From positions 250,501 through 314,500 of the forward strand of contig NZ_VTUY01000002.1 in assembly GCF_008364765.1 (NCBI RefSeq): a stretch of 64,000 nucleotides of DNA, given 5' to 3'. Source of the DNA: Bacillus sp. CH30_1T. GTDB lineage: Bacteria; Bacillota; Bacilli; Bacillales; Bacillaceae_B. This document shows, piece after piece, positions 1 through 15,250 of this stretch. The position numbers and the translations under genes were made by a program. Position 1 is the first letter of the stretch. Each line of letters starts with the position of its first letter. A model generated the notes under the pieces. It made no database searches, was not told the DNA's origin, and was given only the letters and a program-made list of their open reading frames with translations.

Positions 1-309
1 TGTTAATAAAGATTAAATTTTCTGAAATTTTATCCATGCCCTCATTATCTTTTTTGAAAAAAGCCTGGTCAATAAAGAAAAAACGACAAATCTGCATTTG
101 ATCTTTCTCTTTATAAATAAATCATTTTATTAAAATAAGGAAATTGAAATATGTGATTGTACTAATAGAATGAAACGGTATGGAAATGCTTTTCCAGTAA
201 AATAATTCCTTTGTCGAATTTCCGAGGAAATTTTTTGTAAAGATGGAATAGATCTGAAAACAAAAAAACTGACCGGAAATCACCAGTCAGTCTTTCTTCA
301 TCTATATGA
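1..309. other. AT-rich intergenic stretch downstream of spoIIQ
   Basis: This stretch holds no convincing gene. It ends with the probable spoIIQ terminator; the rest is very AT-rich with short A and T runs. In related genomes the next gene in this direction is a sporulation gene such as spoIIID, so its promoter may lie here, but I could not identify one. Confidence 0.5.
262..290 (-). terminator. Probable terminator of spoIIQ
   Basis: On the minus strand the arms ACTGAC and GTCAGT close a small hairpin followed by a run of seven T, about 20 bases after the spoIIQ stop codon. Confidence 0.6.
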
Positions 310-1239
310 TTATTCTTCGTCTTTTACGTCAGAGCCACTATCGGCTGCGTCGTCTTTTTGATCAGTACTTTCTTGTTTCGGCTTTTGCTCAGCTTCCGGT
401 TTTTCTTCAGCTGCATCGTCAGCACCGTTTTCTTCAGTTGCTTTATCTTCTGTTGCTTTGTCTTCAGTGGCTTTATCTTCGCTAGCTTGATCTTCAGCTG
501 CGTTTTCCTGAGCAGCTTCAGCATCCGGCTGTTCACCTGAAACCTTCTTGTCTTCTAATTGCGCTTCTTGAAGTGTTGCAAGGGACTTATTGAAGTACTC
601 CAGTGGATTCACTGCTACATTTGCTTTACGAATTTCAAAATGTACGTGAACGCCAGCTTCTTCATTGAATAAGCTCTTACCTGCTTTAGCGATAGCTTGT
701 CCTTGATCTACTACATCTCCAACCGCGACTTCAAAGTCTTTCACTGATTGATAACGAGTAACGATTCCTTTGCTGTGCTCGATTTCAATCGTGTTTCCGA
801 GTAGGGAATCTTCTTGAACCTTTGTGACTGTACCGCTCATGGCAGCCAGTACATCGAATTCTTGTCCATCTTTAGAAATGTCGACTCCTTGGTTCGGATA
901 ATACATGTTACCATAAACGACTAGGGCAGCTTCCTGTTCTTCTGCTGAAGCTTCAGTATCGTAGAACTGTTTTTCAATAACTGTGTCCTCAGGGCTCGCA
1001 ACAGGCATTACAAAGTTTTCCAATGAACGATTGACTTCTTCTGCAGGCTGGTTGAACTCATTATCAGTAGGAACTCCATCATAGCTGTAATCCTTGGCTT
1101 TCTCGTTTACATCATTTCCTGCCTGGTACCACAGAATCCCCGTGATAATGATTGCTGCACTTGCTAAATAGATTGCTGGGTATGCCCAACGTCTTTTCAA
1201 AAAGTTTTGAGAAGGTTGTTTCTTTTCTTCCTCTCTCAT
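310..1239 (-). CDS. spoIIQ: Stage II sporulation protein SpoIIQ (degenerate M23/LytM domain)
   Basis: This is the forespore membrane protein that binds mother-cell SpoIIIAH across the intermembrane space to form the engulfment/feeding-tube complex. The predicted 309-residue protein has one membrane segment (about residues 20-38), then a LytM-type domain (about 105-215). Of the usual zinc ligands, D120 and the HVH motif (H198, H200) remain, but the first histidine is replaced by N116, so the domain is probably not an active endopeptidase; B. subtilis SpoIIQ also lacks this histidine. The C-terminal 90 residues are acidic and repetitive, with three EDKAT units. I chose the third in-frame ATG because GAGGTG lies six bases upstream, while the first ATG has no ribosome site. 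A VanZ-like gene lies next to it, as ywnJ does in B. subtilis. Confidence 0.9.
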   Translation of the reverse strand: MREEEKKQPSQNFLKRRWAYPAIYLASAAIIITGILWYQAGNDVNEKAKDYSYDGVPTDNEFNQPAEEVNRSLENFVMPVASPEDTVIEKQFYDTEASAEEQEAALVVYGNMYYPNQGVDISKDGQEFDVLAAMSGTVTKVQEDSLLGNTIEIEHSKGIVTRYQSVKDFEVAVGDVVDQGQAIAKAGKSLFNEEAGVHVHFEIRKANVAVNPLEYFNKSLATLQEAQLEDKKVSGEQPDAEAAQENAAEDQASEDKATEDKATEDKATEENGADDAAEEKPEAEQKPKQESTDQKDDAADSGSDVKDEE

Positions 1240-1711
1240 TTTCATCACCTCAGCAATCATTCTGAACAGAATTCAGAAAATATATACACATTTGCAAAAA
1301 AATTTTTAATTCTTATCTTTCGACAAAGGGATGGAAAATATGTATGATTTTAAAAATAAGATGAAATTTTTCTTTTTATAAAGCGCTTTTCGTATTTTCA
1401 CAGAGAAAGTAGTAGTTGATTTCCGCTACAGGCGCTCGCTTTCCGCGGGGCGGGCGGTGAGACTCCTCGGATTTGCCTGCGAGGTCTCACCTGTCCCGCT
1501 ATTCCCGCAGGAGTCGAGCGCCTGCAGCGAGAATCAACTTTCTGAGATTAATGTTTTTGACAAAGCCTACTTTTTAAAAAGAACCATCTACTAGAAAAGA
1601 AACTTTTTATAAAGATTTGAGCATCGCGCAGGCCCTGCAATTCTTGATTTATGTTAACGAAATCACTGTCCTGCATGATACAATATAAAAAACAGAAAGG
1701 ACGAGCTGCAT
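1240..1711. other. Intergenic region between spoIIQ and the VanZ-like gene
   Basis: This divergent spacer contains one copy of hairpin repeat family A (1412-1541) and otherwise AT-rich sequence. A sigma-F promoter for spoIIQ is expected near 1260-1330 on the minus strand from knowledge of the family, but no match was clear enough to call. Confidence 0.5.
1412..1541. repeat. Hairpin repeat family A, copy 1
   Basis: This GC-rich element of about 130 bases has outer arms TTGATT and AATCAA, intermediate arms CAGGCGCTCG and CGAGCGCCTG, and an inner hairpin with arms GTGAGACTCCTCG and CGAGGTCTCAC. It has no coding potential. Related copies lie at 30491, 32066, 40970 (interrupted) and 44821. The family looks like a non-autonomous repeat that can fold as a single long hairpin. 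Confidence 0.85.
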
Positions 1712-2149
1712 ATGAAGAAGTTGCTTAGGTATGTGCTGACAGCTGCGCCTTTTCTCTATATGATACTTATCTGGATGATGTCGAGTAATCCGGATGATGC
1801 CGTCATTCGTTTTCCTGATAATCAGTTGGATCGTTTTATTAAAGAATCTCTTCATTTAATCGAATTCGGTATTTTATATGGATTATTTGTTCTCGCTCTG
1901 TTGGCACATGGAAAGCTTCGATTCACTTTGAATTTTACTGTTGCGTTAATTGCGATCTTTTATGGATTCGTGGATGAAATTCATCAATCCTTTGTTCCGT
2001 ATCGTTCTGCAACACTGATTGACGCCGCGAAGGATTTAATAGGAGTCACTGTCCTTTTTTGGATTGTGAACCGGACTTATTTTAAGAACGCTGATCATCC
2101 ATTGACGAAAAAGATGAAAAAGTTCGAAGCTTATTTAAAAAAGGATTGA
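1712..2149 (+). CDS. VanZ-like family membrane protein (YwnJ-like)
   Basis: This is a small protein of 145 residues with four hydrophobic segments (about 5-25, 50-68, 75-93 and 107-125) and the VanZ-family signature around the motif DEIHQSFVPYR, preceded by HLIEFG. Members of the family are integral membrane proteins whose activity is mostly unknown; VanZ itself gives low-level teicoplanin resistance in enterococci. The gene is divergent from spoIIQ, as ywnJ is in B. subtilis, which suggests orthology. A ribosome site AAAGGA precedes the ATG. It converges on spoIID and shares a bidirectional terminator with it. A role in glycopeptide resistance is not implied. Confidence 0.8.
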   Translation: MKKLLRYVLTAAPFLYMILIWMMSSNPDDAVIRFPDNQLDRFIKESLHLIEFGILYGLFVLALLAHGKLRFTLNFTVALIAIFYGFVDEIHQSFVPYRSATLIDAAKDLIGVTVLFWIVNRTYFKNADHPLTKKMKKFEAYLKKD

Positions 2150-2190
2150 GCCTCTACTGGTCTACTTGACCCGAGGACTCAATCCTTTTT
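2137..2190. terminator. Bidirectional terminator between the VanZ-like gene and spoIID
   Basis: The arms AAAGGATTGAG and CTCAATCCTTT pair perfectly across a loop of about 27 bases, with A and T runs on both outer sides. It serves two convergent genes; its left arm overlaps the end of the VanZ-like gene. Confidence 0.8.
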
Positions 2191-2192
2191 TA

Positions 2193-3206
2193 CTATCTTT
2201 GCGCTGTTACTTTCTGCAGGAGTTTATCTGATTCTGTTATTTTGACATCTTTATAGTAATGCGTGACGATGTCTTGATAATCCTTGCCTTCCTTCGCCAT
2301 TCCGTTTGCTCCGTATTGGCTCATACCGACTCCGTGGCCGAATCCTTTGGTGGCGATGACGATATGATCATCCTTCAGATACCAGGTAAAGTCTGAGGAT
2401 CTCAGTTCTAACTTTTCTCTTATATCACGGCCGGAAAATCCTTTGCCGTTTATTTCAACACTAGCTACCCTTTTACCTTCTGTTCTTGATGTGATCGTTC
2501 CTACCGAGCCATCCTTTGGCAGAGTTACGCCCAGTTTCTGCTCAAACTCTTTGATCGGAATAACCTTTTGATCTTCGAAACTAGGTGACGCCGAGTCCCA
2601 AGGGCTTTCGACACTTCTTAAATATGGATATTCATTCGGCCAATAAGCCTCCGAGTTTTCTGTGTAACCATTGCTCGTTGAGAAAAAAGCTGCCGTAATG
2701 GGCTTACCATCATAGGTCAGCACCTGCCCCATCGTTTCAAGCACAGCATCGGATATTTTCTTGATCTTCCAGTCATAGTCGGCACCCCAGAGACCAGCAA
2801 GCTCCTTCTGGTTCTTATATACCTGGTGAGAGACCGTATCTGTCACATCGGCACCCTTAGGAACAGTGGAGTCTTCAAGTAAAAGCTGATTCACTATATA
2901 CGTCCTCGCTGCAAGGGCTTGAGCTTTTAACGCTTCCTTTTCAAAATCTGCAGGCATTTCACCAGCTACTACCCCTACTACATACTGCTCCAAAGGCAGT
3001 TTCTCGATTAGTTCTTGATTGGATCGGTAGACAGCTACCTCAACCGAGTTCGCCAGTTCTTCCACGGATGGCGGATTCTTCAGTTTTTCGTCTAAGTTTG
3101 CCGTTTCCTTTTCTGATGAAAATGGGAGCACGAGAAGAGTAGGTACAATAAATATGATGCTGATAAAGATTGAGAAGATGATCAGTACTGGTTTCAAATG
3201 CTTCAT
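2193..3206 (-). CDS. spoIID: Stage II sporulation protein D, SpoIID
   Basis: SpoIID is the lytic transglycosylase of the SpoIIDMP engulfment machine; it acts in the mother-cell membrane and cuts glycan strands after SpoIIP has removed stem peptides. The 337-residue product has an N-terminal membrane anchor (about residues 5-28), then the SpoIID/LytB domain. Recognisable family motifs include [19 protein letters not shown], with the conserved glutamate near position 83, [13 protein letters not shown] and [15 protein letters not shown]. The ATG at 3206 was chosen because GGAGG lies eight bases upstream; the longer frame begins at a TTG that overlaps this ribosome site. A sigma-E type promoter lies upstream. 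The gene directly follows murAA, as in B. subtilis. Confidence 0.95.
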   Translation of the reverse strand: MKHLKPVLIIFSIFISIIFIVPTLLVLPFSSEKETANLDEKLKNPPSVEELANSVEVAVYRSNQELIEKLPLEQYVVGVVAGEMPADFEKEALKAQALAARTYIVNQLLLEDSTVPKGADVTDTVSHQVYKNQKELAGLWGADYDWKIKKISDAVLETMGQVLTYDGKPITAAFFSTSNGYTENSEAYWPNEYPYLRSVESPWDSASPSFEDQKVIPIKEFEQKLGVTLPKDGSVGTITSRTEGKRVASVEINGKGFSGRDIREKLELRSSDFTWYLKDDHIVIATKGFGHGVGMSQYGANGMAKEGKDYQDIVTHYYKDVKITESDKLLQKVTAQR

Positions 3207-3270
3207 GTTCGCGGCCTCCAATGAAAGATTAAATAGGAGAATGTTCTAGCACACTTCTCCACTCACTTTC

Positions 3271-3300
3271 ATATGTATGGTATAGGACAAGCAATTATGA
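3271..3300 (-). promoter_or_regulatory. Sigma-E type promoter of spoIID
   Basis: Reading the minus strand, TCATAATT (-35) and CATACATA (-10) are separated by about 14 bases, which agrees closely with the mother-cell sigma-E consensus. The -10 element lies 65-75 bases upstream of the spoIID start. Sigma-E control of spoIID is established in B. subtilis. Confidence 0.65.
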
Positions 3301-3410
3301 ATTTCATTTGCTATAGCTATTGATGAGTTTGTGGTTTTGTATTGGTATTGTGCAGGTTCGCAGACGTGTATGTCGAATTTTATTTGTTTATAAATCCGAA
3401 AAATATACAA

Positions 3411-3448
3411 AAAAGGCAAGCTTTTCTATAAAAGAAAAGCTCACCTTT
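3411..3448 (-). terminator. Terminator of murAA
   Basis: On the minus strand AAAGGTGAGCTTTTCTT and AGAAAAGCTTGCCTTTTTT form a long hairpin with a T-rich tail directly after the murAA stop codon. Confidence 0.8.
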
Positions 3449-3457
3449 CTCTAATGC

Positions 3458-4762
3458 TTACGCATCTTTAATCATGTCTTGCTCGGAAACAGGTGTTTCT
3501 TCCACTTCTTTCACACGCTCGATATCGGCACCCAGGCCTGCAAGCTTCTGATGGAAGTTCACATATCCACGATCTAAATGCTTTAGTTCTGTCACTCGAG
3601 TGTAACCATCTGCTACCAGACCTGCGATCGAAAGAGCTGCTGCTGCACGTAAGTCCGTTGCAGCCACTTCTGCTCCTTGAAGAGGCGTTGGTCCGTTCAT
3701 GATTACAGAGCGGCCTTCAATCTTAATGTCCGCTCCCATACGACGGAATTCTTCAGCATGCATGAAACGATTTTCGAATACCGTTTCAGTGATGACGCTA
3801 GTACCGTCAGCTGCTAAAAGTAATGCCATCATTTGAGATTGCATATCTGTTGGGAAACCAGGATGAGGCATTGTTTTGATATCGACAGATTTTAATTTCT
3901 CCGGTCCGATGACACGAAGACCTTCTTCTTCATCGATGATCGTAACGCCCATTTCTTCCATCTTGGCAACTAATGAAGATAAATGTTCTGGAATCGCACC
4001 TTTTACAAGGACATCACCTTGAGTGATGGCAGCAGCCACCATGAAAGTTCCGGCTTCGATACGGTCTGGAATGATGCTGTGCTCGACACCGTATAGACGA
4101 TCCACACCTTCGATACGGATCGTTCCAGTACCTGCACCTACTACGCTTCCTCCCATTTTGTTCAGGAAGTTGGCTAAGTCGACGATTTCAGGCTCTTTTG
4201 CGACGTTTTCAAGGATTGTTGTTCCTTCTGCAAGAACTGCAGCCATCATAATGTTTTCTGTCGCCCCAACGCTTGGGAAGTCCAGATAAACCTTGGCACC
4301 TTTCAGTCTTCCGTCTACTTCAGCTTCGATGAAACCATTTCCTACCTTCACTTTTGCTCCCATTGCTTCGAAGCCTTTTAAGTGTTGGTCAATCGGTCTT
4401 GAACCAATGGCACATCCACCAGGAAGTGCAACACGTGCTTTACCTGTACGTCCAAGTAATGATCCCATAACAAGGACGGATGCACGCATTTTTCGAACAT
4501 ATTCGAACGGTGCTTCTACAAACAACTCTCTTGATGCATTCACGATGACTTCACCATGGTTAAACTCTACATCTGTATTTAAATGACGTAATACTTCATT
4601 AATCGTATATACATCGGAGAGTGGTGGTACATTTTTAATGACACTTTTTCCTTCACTTGCTAATAATGTAGCAGCGATGACTGGTAAAACGGCATTCTTT
4701 GCTCCTTCAACTTGCACTGTACCGCTTAAACGCTGACCGCCGCGGACGATAATTTTTTCCAA
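3458..4762 (-). CDS. murAA: UDP-N-acetylglucosamine 1-carboxyvinyltransferase MurAA
   Basis: The enzyme transfers enolpyruvate from phosphoenolpyruvate to UDP-GlcNAc, the first committed step of peptidoglycan synthesis, in the cytosol. The 434-residue protein shows the EPSP-synthase-like double domain, the early K22-N23 pair and the catalytic loop [10 protein letters not shown] with C117, the residue attacked by fosfomycin. Position between spoIID and ywmB identifies it as the essential murAA rather than murAB, which lies at 32271. The start codon is TTG at 4762, supported by GGAGGGG seven bases upstream. Compared with MurAB it has a short extra C-terminal tail after the last conserved helix. 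A strong terminator follows. Confidence 0.95.
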   Translation of the reverse strand: MEKIIVRGGQRLSGTVQVEGAKNAVLPVIAATLLASEGKSVIKNVPPLSDVYTINEVLRHLNTDVEFNHGEVIVNASRELFVEAPFEYVRKMRASVLVMGSLLGRTGKARVALPGGCAIGSRPIDQHLKGFEAMGAKVKVGNGFIEAEVDGRLKGAKVYLDFPSVGATENIMMAAVLAEGTTILENVAKEPEIVDLANFLNKMGGSVVGAGTGTIRIEGVDRLYGVEHSIIPDRIEAGTFMVAAAITQGDVLVKGAIPEHLSSLVAKMEEMGVTIIDEEEGLRVIGPEKLKSVDIKTMPHPGFPTDMQSQMMALLLAADGTSVITETVFENRFMHAEEFRRMGADIKIEGRSVIMNGPTPLQGAEVAATDLRAAAALSIAGLVADGYTRVTELKHLDRGYVNFHQKLAGLGADIERVKEVEETPVSEQDMIKDA

Positions 4763-4794
4763 GAGTATTCCCCTCCGCGTCCAATTTCTCTATA

Positions 4795-5544
4795 TTAATA
4801 TTCAATAATTAGGATGGGTGTGCCAATCACAAAGGTTGTCTTAGCGCCCATTCCGCTTTTCCGTAGACCTAGTTGTATATTCATATCATCATTTTTTGTT
4901 GGTATAGTCCGTGACATTTGTTCCGAGTAAGCTGAAATGGAATAAAAGTCTTCTTCTTTAAGTGATTCCAGTTCTTTAGCGTCTAATTCCGACATTAGTT
5001 CGACAGCCTGATTCGACAAAACTTTCTCAAGCTTATCATTGAATTCGCCTTTTATACAAGAGAAAATCATAGGTTTATTAGTAAAAATGATTTCCATATT
5101 TGGGATGATTTCAGTTTTGATATAGTGCTTCGTCTTTTCTCCCAACGCTTTCTGACTCCCTCGCATTTCATACATAATATACGAAACGGACTGCTTGTTT
5201 GTGAGGGTGTGCTGGAACTTAATGGTTTCTTCCCCGTGAGACGTCTGACGTTGTCCCACAACCATTACCTCTTCAGCTGACTTCTTCGTCACCCACTCAA
5301 AATCAGAAAAAGTTTCTTGCATAGTAGTACTATATTTGGCAAACCCTTTATTCGTGAAGCTTTTTTTGTTTTCTCTTGCATATAGAGACCATTCAGTTAT
5401 CTGACCTTGAGAATGAACAATGGCTTGGTCAAGCTTTTCAATGTCTAATAAATGATTGGCTTCGATAGTGTTGTTCCCATTAATAACAGGAAGAAAACCT
5501 AATCCAACAAAAAAGATTAAAATAATGTAAAGATACCGACTCAT
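4795..5544 (-). CDS. ywmB: YwmB family secreted protein
   Basis: The 249-residue protein begins with a hydrophobic segment (residues 4-20) that looks like a signal peptide or anchor, so the rest probably acts outside the membrane. It matches the YwmB family (DUF1779), which has no known function. The GGGGAGG ribosome site lies just upstream of the ATG. It sits immediately before murAA, only 32 bases apart, so the two are probably cotranscribed; the same pairing occurs in B. subtilis. This arrangement hints at a cell-envelope role, but that is inference. Confidence 0.8.
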   Translation of the reverse strand: MSRYLYIILIFFVGLGFLPVINGNNTIEANHLLDIEKLDQAIVHSQGQITEWSLYARENKKSFTNKGFAKYSTTMQETFSDFEWVTKKSAEEVMVVGQRQTSHGEETIKFQHTLTNKQSVSYIMYEMRGSQKALGEKTKHYIKTEIIPNMEIIFTNKPMIFSCIKGEFNDKLEKVLSNQAVELMSELDAKELESLKEEDFYSISAYSEQMSRTIPTKNDDMNIQLGLRKSGMGAKTTFVIGTPILIIEY

Positions 5545-5766
5545 TTTCCATTCCTCCCCTTACCTAAAAGTCTGTCCGAATAGGAGAAGAACATACTTGA
5601 AAATTGTCGTCATCTTTTTACAATTATTGAGTTGTCGGCAGGCTGTTACATGAAAGCGTTTCACATTGAAACTTTTTCACAAAGGAACAAGCACAAAATT
5701 AATCTTACTTAAAACAGACCTTGTTGAAAACATGCAGGAAGACCTATTTTTTGTCAGAAGATCTAC

Positions 5767-6003
5767 TTATTCAAAGAAAACAGGCAATGCCTGAGACCAC
5801 AGGTAGTAATCCAGTAAAAACCGGCTGACGGCTGATCCGATCGCGATCGTTAGTAGGATATACAATAGTCTCCCTTGAGCGACACGATTTTTCTTGAGGA
5901 GCTTGTCTAATTGGATGGATTGCAAAGACCAAAATGTGATCCCGAATACGAATAGATGCACGATCATGCTGATAAGGGCCTGCTGGCCAAAGCTTTCTAC
6001 CAC
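5767..6003 (-). CDS. ywzB: YwzB family (DUF1146) small membrane protein
   Basis: This short protein of about 78 residues has two hydrophobic helices (about 10-30 and 44-66) and matches DUF1146, found between the ATP synthase operon and murAA in many Bacilli. Its function is unknown. A longer frame begins at GTG 6012, but there the GGA of the ribosome site touches the start codon; the GTG at 6003 has AGGAG eight bases upstream and is preferred. A 220-base spacer separates it from ywmB, so ywmB may have its own promoter. Confidence 0.75.
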   Translation of the reverse strand: MVESFGQQALISMIVHLFVFGITFWSLQSIQLDKLLKKNRVAQGRLLYILLTIAIGSAVSRFLLDYYLWSQALPVFFE

Positions 6004-6221
6004 TCTTCTCACTCCTAATAATCATTTCGACGCACAAAGTCCATTTTACCACATAATTCAGTAACTATATATGGAATTTACATAATTTTTAGTTGAGTTG
6101 GGCCGTGGAAATTCAACCAGGTCTTTATGGGGCTACAAAAGGGAAAAGCAGCTTAATTTTCGTGTGTAATATGCTCCTTTTTCGTTCATGGTACAGACCC
6201 GGGATTTATATCTTCCAACAG

Positions 6222-6234
6222 AGGTCCGTCCCTC
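6222..6234. repeat. Core motif GGTCCGTCCCT, copy near atpC
   Basis: This is one of 15 copies in the window of an 11-base core. It lies just outside the ATP synthase operon terminator. See the finding on this element. Confidence 0.7.
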
Positions 6235-6239
6235 TATTC

Positions 6240-6274
6240 AAAAAAACCACCCTTCCACAAGGAAAGGGTGGTTT
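6240..6274 (-). terminator. Terminator of the ATP synthase operon
   Basis: On the minus strand AAAACCACCCTTTCC pairs with GGAAGGGTGGTTTT around a tiny loop and is followed by a T run. It lies 12 bases after the atpC stop codon. Confidence 0.9.
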
Positions 6275-6285
6275 TGGTGTTTATA

Positions 6286-6708
<423 letters not shown>

Positions 6709-6712
6709 CTAA

Positions 6713-8131
<1,419 letters not shown>

Positions 8132-8187
8132 CTAGCTTTTGACGACAAAACTATGTTGTAATCCGGCACTGAACCGGAATGTCATTT

Positions 8188-9054
<867 letters not shown>

Positions 9055-9153
9055 TCACCACCCTTTTAAAATGTTAGTCATATTCACTAGAACCAACTAA
9101 ATAATAGAATAATCAGCCGGTGCCATCAAAATGAACACCGACATCATATGAAA

Positions 9154-10674
<1,521 letters not shown>

Positions 10675-10689
10675 TCATTTATACGAAAG

Positions 10690-11747
<1,058 letters not shown>

Positions 11748-11851
11748 TCACTCCCTTCAAGAGTCAATGCCTTCCATAAAGAAAGCTTTACAATAACGGC
11801 AAATGCCGTATCATTCATAGTCAAATGTTCATAAGTACTAAACATAAAGGA

Positions 11852-11885
11852 ATGGCGAAGGTTCTTATCGAATGATCTTCGCCAT
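11852..11885 (-). other. Intra-operon hairpin behind atpE
   Basis: The arms ATGGCGAAG and CTTCGCCAT pair perfectly around a 16-base loop, 20 bases after the atpE stop codon. There is no T run, so it is not a terminator. A hairpin here could shield the 3' end of atpE messenger and raise output of the c-ring subunit; that role is inferred. Confidence 0.6.
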
Positions 11886-11904
11886 CTTGAACTTTAAACT
11901 GCTA

Positions 11905-12132
<228 letters not shown>

Positions 12133-12189
12133 TTAAATGTATAAAAAAATGTTTTGAGTAGTTTTGTTCAATTTTGAACAGGGTATATA

Positions 12190-12906
<717 letters not shown>

Positions 12907-12922
12907 TCACCTCTCTTCCCCG

Positions 12923-13297
12923 CTATTTATGAGCTAAAAGCTGCTGAATAAAATAATCTATCATAATGACAAGGTAAATTGTCATTAATCCCATAATGAC
13001 GCTCAGGAGATGAAAGTGCTCAGGGTATTCCGTTGCAATAATGACTGCAAAGGCCGCACCTGCCATCCTTGAGAAGGTTCCTAATGATCGAACCTTTTGA
13101 CCAGATTCTACTGCATCACCGAATCGCACGGTTCTCCTCATGATCAGCCAGTGACTAAACAGACTGATGCCTGTCCCCAAAATAAGCCCAAGGAAAATAG
13201 ACTGATAGGAAGTAAAACCCCAACCGAGGACGTAAAGGGAAAGGAGGAAAAATATGTACTTACGATGCCTGTTAAACAATTGCTGAAGTTCTGGCAT
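12923..13297 (-). CDS. atpI: ATP synthase subunit I (AtpI)
   Basis: AtpI is a small membrane protein linked to assembly of the c ring. The 124-residue protein has four hydrophobic segments (about 14-30, 32-50, 72-88 and 96-116) and the family motif SHWLIMRRTVRFGDAV. It lies between atpZ and atpB with very short spacers (3 and 22 bases), so it belongs to the operon. Confidence 0.85.
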   Translation of the reverse strand: MPELQQLFNRHRKYIFFLLSLYVLGWGFTSYQSIFLGLILGTGISLFSHWLIMRRTVRFGDAVESGQKVRSLGTFSRMAGAAFAVIIATEYPEHFHLLSVIMGLMTIYLVIMIDYFIQQLLAHK

Positions 13298-13300
13298 ACA

Positions 13301-13522
13301 TTAATCTCCCGAATTGAAATGTTGGACTGTACGGAGCATGGTGTAGATTCCTGTTGCGAGCCCAAGGAGTAGTCCAATAATTAAGAAAAGTGGTGTGGTG
13401 CTCCATATTCCATCTAACCATCTCCCGCCGAAGATCCCTATTAAGATAGAACCAACAAGCTGGGAAAGAATAGCAGAATACAAGACCATTGATTGATACG
13501 GGCGCCGATCATTTTGACGCAT
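13301..13522 (-). CDS. atpZ: AtpZ/AtpI family protein
   Basis: This 73-residue protein has two membrane helices (about 13-34 and 43-63) with the family motif FGGRWLDGIWSTTPLFLIIG. In Bacillus pseudofirmus OF4 atpZ is the first gene of the atp operon and was linked to magnesium handling together with AtpI. The ATG at 13522 has GGAGATG just upstream; the longer frame starts at a GTG that overlaps the ribosome site. It is the first gene behind the operon promoter. Confidence 0.8.
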   Translation of the reverse strand: MRQNDRRPYQSMVLYSAILSQLVGSILIGIFGGRWLDGIWSTTPLFLIIGLLLGLATGIYTMLRTVQHFNSGD

Positions 13523-13641
13523 TTTTTTCATCTCCACACATGTGATTTAGTGGGAAATCGTTGACACTGTACAAATGATGAAAAACCGTTTCCATACGGG
13601 TTCAACCCTTGTGAAAACCTTATCATTTTATACCCTTTGTA

Positions 13642-13670
13642 AGCATACAATAGGGTATTATCTATGTCAA
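13642..13670 (-). promoter_or_regulatory. Sigma-A promoter of the ATP synthase operon
   Basis: On the minus strand a perfect TTGACA and a TATGCT -10 are separated by exactly 17 bases. The -10 lies about 120 bases upstream of atpZ. Confidence 0.8.
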
Positions 13671-13741
13671 TGAGTTCAAGTTAAAAAGTTCACAACCTAT
13701 CCACGCGTTTCCAAATTGTTCACATTTTTAACACATTTACA

Positions 13742-13866
13742 GAAAAGCGGAGGCGGGTTGGTCAGAGGCGACAAGCATAAGATGAATTGACCGGAAAGGC
13801 GCCTTTTGCCTTTTTGGTCAATTTATCTTATGACCTCGAGCCTCTACCCGACAGAGCTGGACATGT
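13742..13866. repeat. Hairpin repeat family B, copy 1
   Basis: The element begins GAAAAGCGGAGGCGG and ends with GAGCTGGACA. Between conserved blocks (CGACAAGCATAAG, GGAAAGGCG, TTTGCC, CTTATGACCTCGAG) lie two stretches that pair with each other (GATGAATTGACC with GGTCAATTTATC). Related copies occur at 20923, 21037 and 41019, where the paired stretches differ in sequence but stay largely complementary. The rest of the 13523-14080 spacer holds the atp promoter, AT-rich sequence and the mnaA terminator. Confidence 0.85.
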
Positions 13867-14022
13867 CGAAAAGCGGAGGGAGAATGTGGTCTCGCTCATA
13901 CATAGATTCTATCTTCACATACCCCTCCATTATATAGAAAATTCTTTTTATGAGTAACCCTTGAATTTAATGTAAATACTTCCAGTCAACTGAGAAACAT
14001 CCATATTTTTTACATAAAAGAC

Positions 14023-14069
14023 AAAGGTCCGTCCCTCATCAGTTTGAATCTGGTGAGGGACGGACCTTT
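14023..14069 (-). terminator. Terminator of mnaA built from two core motifs
   Basis: AAAGGTCCGTCCCTCA and TGAGGGACGGACCTTT form a perfect 16-base-pair stem with a loop of about 15 bases. It lies just after the mnaA stop codon. Each arm is one copy of the GGTCCGTCCCT core. Confidence 0.8.
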
Positions 14070-14080
14070 AGGTTATTTGT

Positions 14081-15232
14081 TTATTCGTTCGGATCGAAGG
14101 ATTTAGGGCGTTCATCCAGGTGACCGAAATGGTATCGAATAGCTTGGGTGATTCGGTAAGACGCTTGTCCATCTCCATATGGATTTGTTGCTTTTGACAT
14201 CTTGTTGTGTGCTTCTGAATCAGTCAGTAGCTCTTTAGCAAGCTTGTAAATGTTTTCTTCTTCGTTTCCTGCAAGTTTCAACGTTCCTGCTTCAATTCCT
14301 TCAGGACGCTCAGTGGTATCACGAAGGACAAGGACAGGGACCCCTAATGAAGGAGCCTCTTCTTGAACACCACCTGAATCCGTTAAGATCAAGTGTGCTC
14401 TGGATGCGAAGTTATGGAAATCGATCACATCCAGCGGCTCAATCAGGTGAATTCGCTTGTCATCTCCCAATACTTCATCCGCTACTTCACGAACAGCCGG
14501 ATTTAAGTGTACCGGGTATACAACTTGAATATCATCATGCTCTTCTACTAATCGCTTAATTGCACGGAACATGTTTCTCATTGGTTGTCCAAGATTTTCA
14601 CGACGGTGAGCAGTCAATAAGACTAATCGGTCGTCCCCAACCTTCTCCAATACATCATGATGGTACTCATCTTTTACAGTTGTTTTCAACGCATCAATTG
14701 CTGTATTACCTGTAATGAAAATCCCTTCTTCTTTTTTACTTTCATTGAGAAGATTTTGGGATGATTTTTCCGTAGGTGCAAAATGAAGATCTGCCATTAC
14801 ACCAGTTAACTGACGATTCATTTCCTCAGGGAACGGTGAATATTTATTCCATGTTCTTAACCCAGCTTCCACATGCCCTACTGAAATCTGGTTATAGAAC
14901 GCTGCCAGGCTGGCAACAAATGTTGTCGTTGTATCACCATGAACAAGGACGATATCAGGCTTCGCTTCCTTCATCACTTTGTCCAGTCCTTCTAACCCAC
15001 GAGTTGTTACATCAATTAATGTCTGGCGATCTTTCATAATGTTCAAGTCGTAATCAGGAGTAATATCAAATATATTTAAAACCTGATCCAACATTTCACG
15101 GTGCTGAGCTGTAACGGTTACAATCGTGTCAAAACTTTCCGGGTATTTCTTTAATTCCAGAACGAGAGGTGCCATCTTAATGGCTTCCGGTCTTGTTCCA
15201 AAAATAGTCATTACTTTGATTGGTTTCGTCAT
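14081..15232 (-). CDS. mnaA: UDP-N-acetylglucosamine 2-epimerase (non-hydrolysing)
   Basis: The enzyme interconverts UDP-GlcNAc and UDP-ManNAc, supplying ManNAc for the linkage unit of wall teichoic acid. The 383-residue protein contains the family motifs GTRPEAIKMAPL at the N terminus, HGDTTT, VGHVEAGLRT, the HRREN segment and DSGGVQEEAP. It lies 18 bases upstream of upp in reverse order of transcription (upp is read first), so the two may be cotranscribed. Confidence 0.93.
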   Translation of the reverse strand: MTKPIKVMTIFGTRPEAIKMAPLVLELKKYPESFDTIVTVTAQHREMLDQVLNIFDITPDYDLNIMKDRQTLIDVTTRGLEGLDKVMKEAKPDIVLVHGDTTTTFVASLAAFYNQISVGHVEAGLRTWNKYSPFPEEMNRQLTGVMADLHFAPTEKSSQNLLNESKKEEGIFITGNTAIDALKTTVKDEYHHDVLEKVGDDRLVLLTAHRRENLGQPMRNMFRAIKRLVEEHDDIQVVYPVHLNPAVREVADEVLGDDKRIHLIEPLDVIDFHNFASRAHLILTDSGGVQEEAPSLGVPVLVLRDTTERPEGIEAGTLKLAGNEEENIYKLAKELLTDSEAHNKMSKATNPYGDGQASYRITQAIRYHFGHLDERPKSFDPNE

Positions 15233-15250
15233 TTTATGCCCCTGCCTTTC

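Noticed and set aside
5651..5663. cre-like palindrome TGAAAGCGTTTCA upstream of ywmB
   Set aside because: The half-sites are one base too close for the CcpA consensus, and ywmB-murAA is not a known catabolite-repressed unit.
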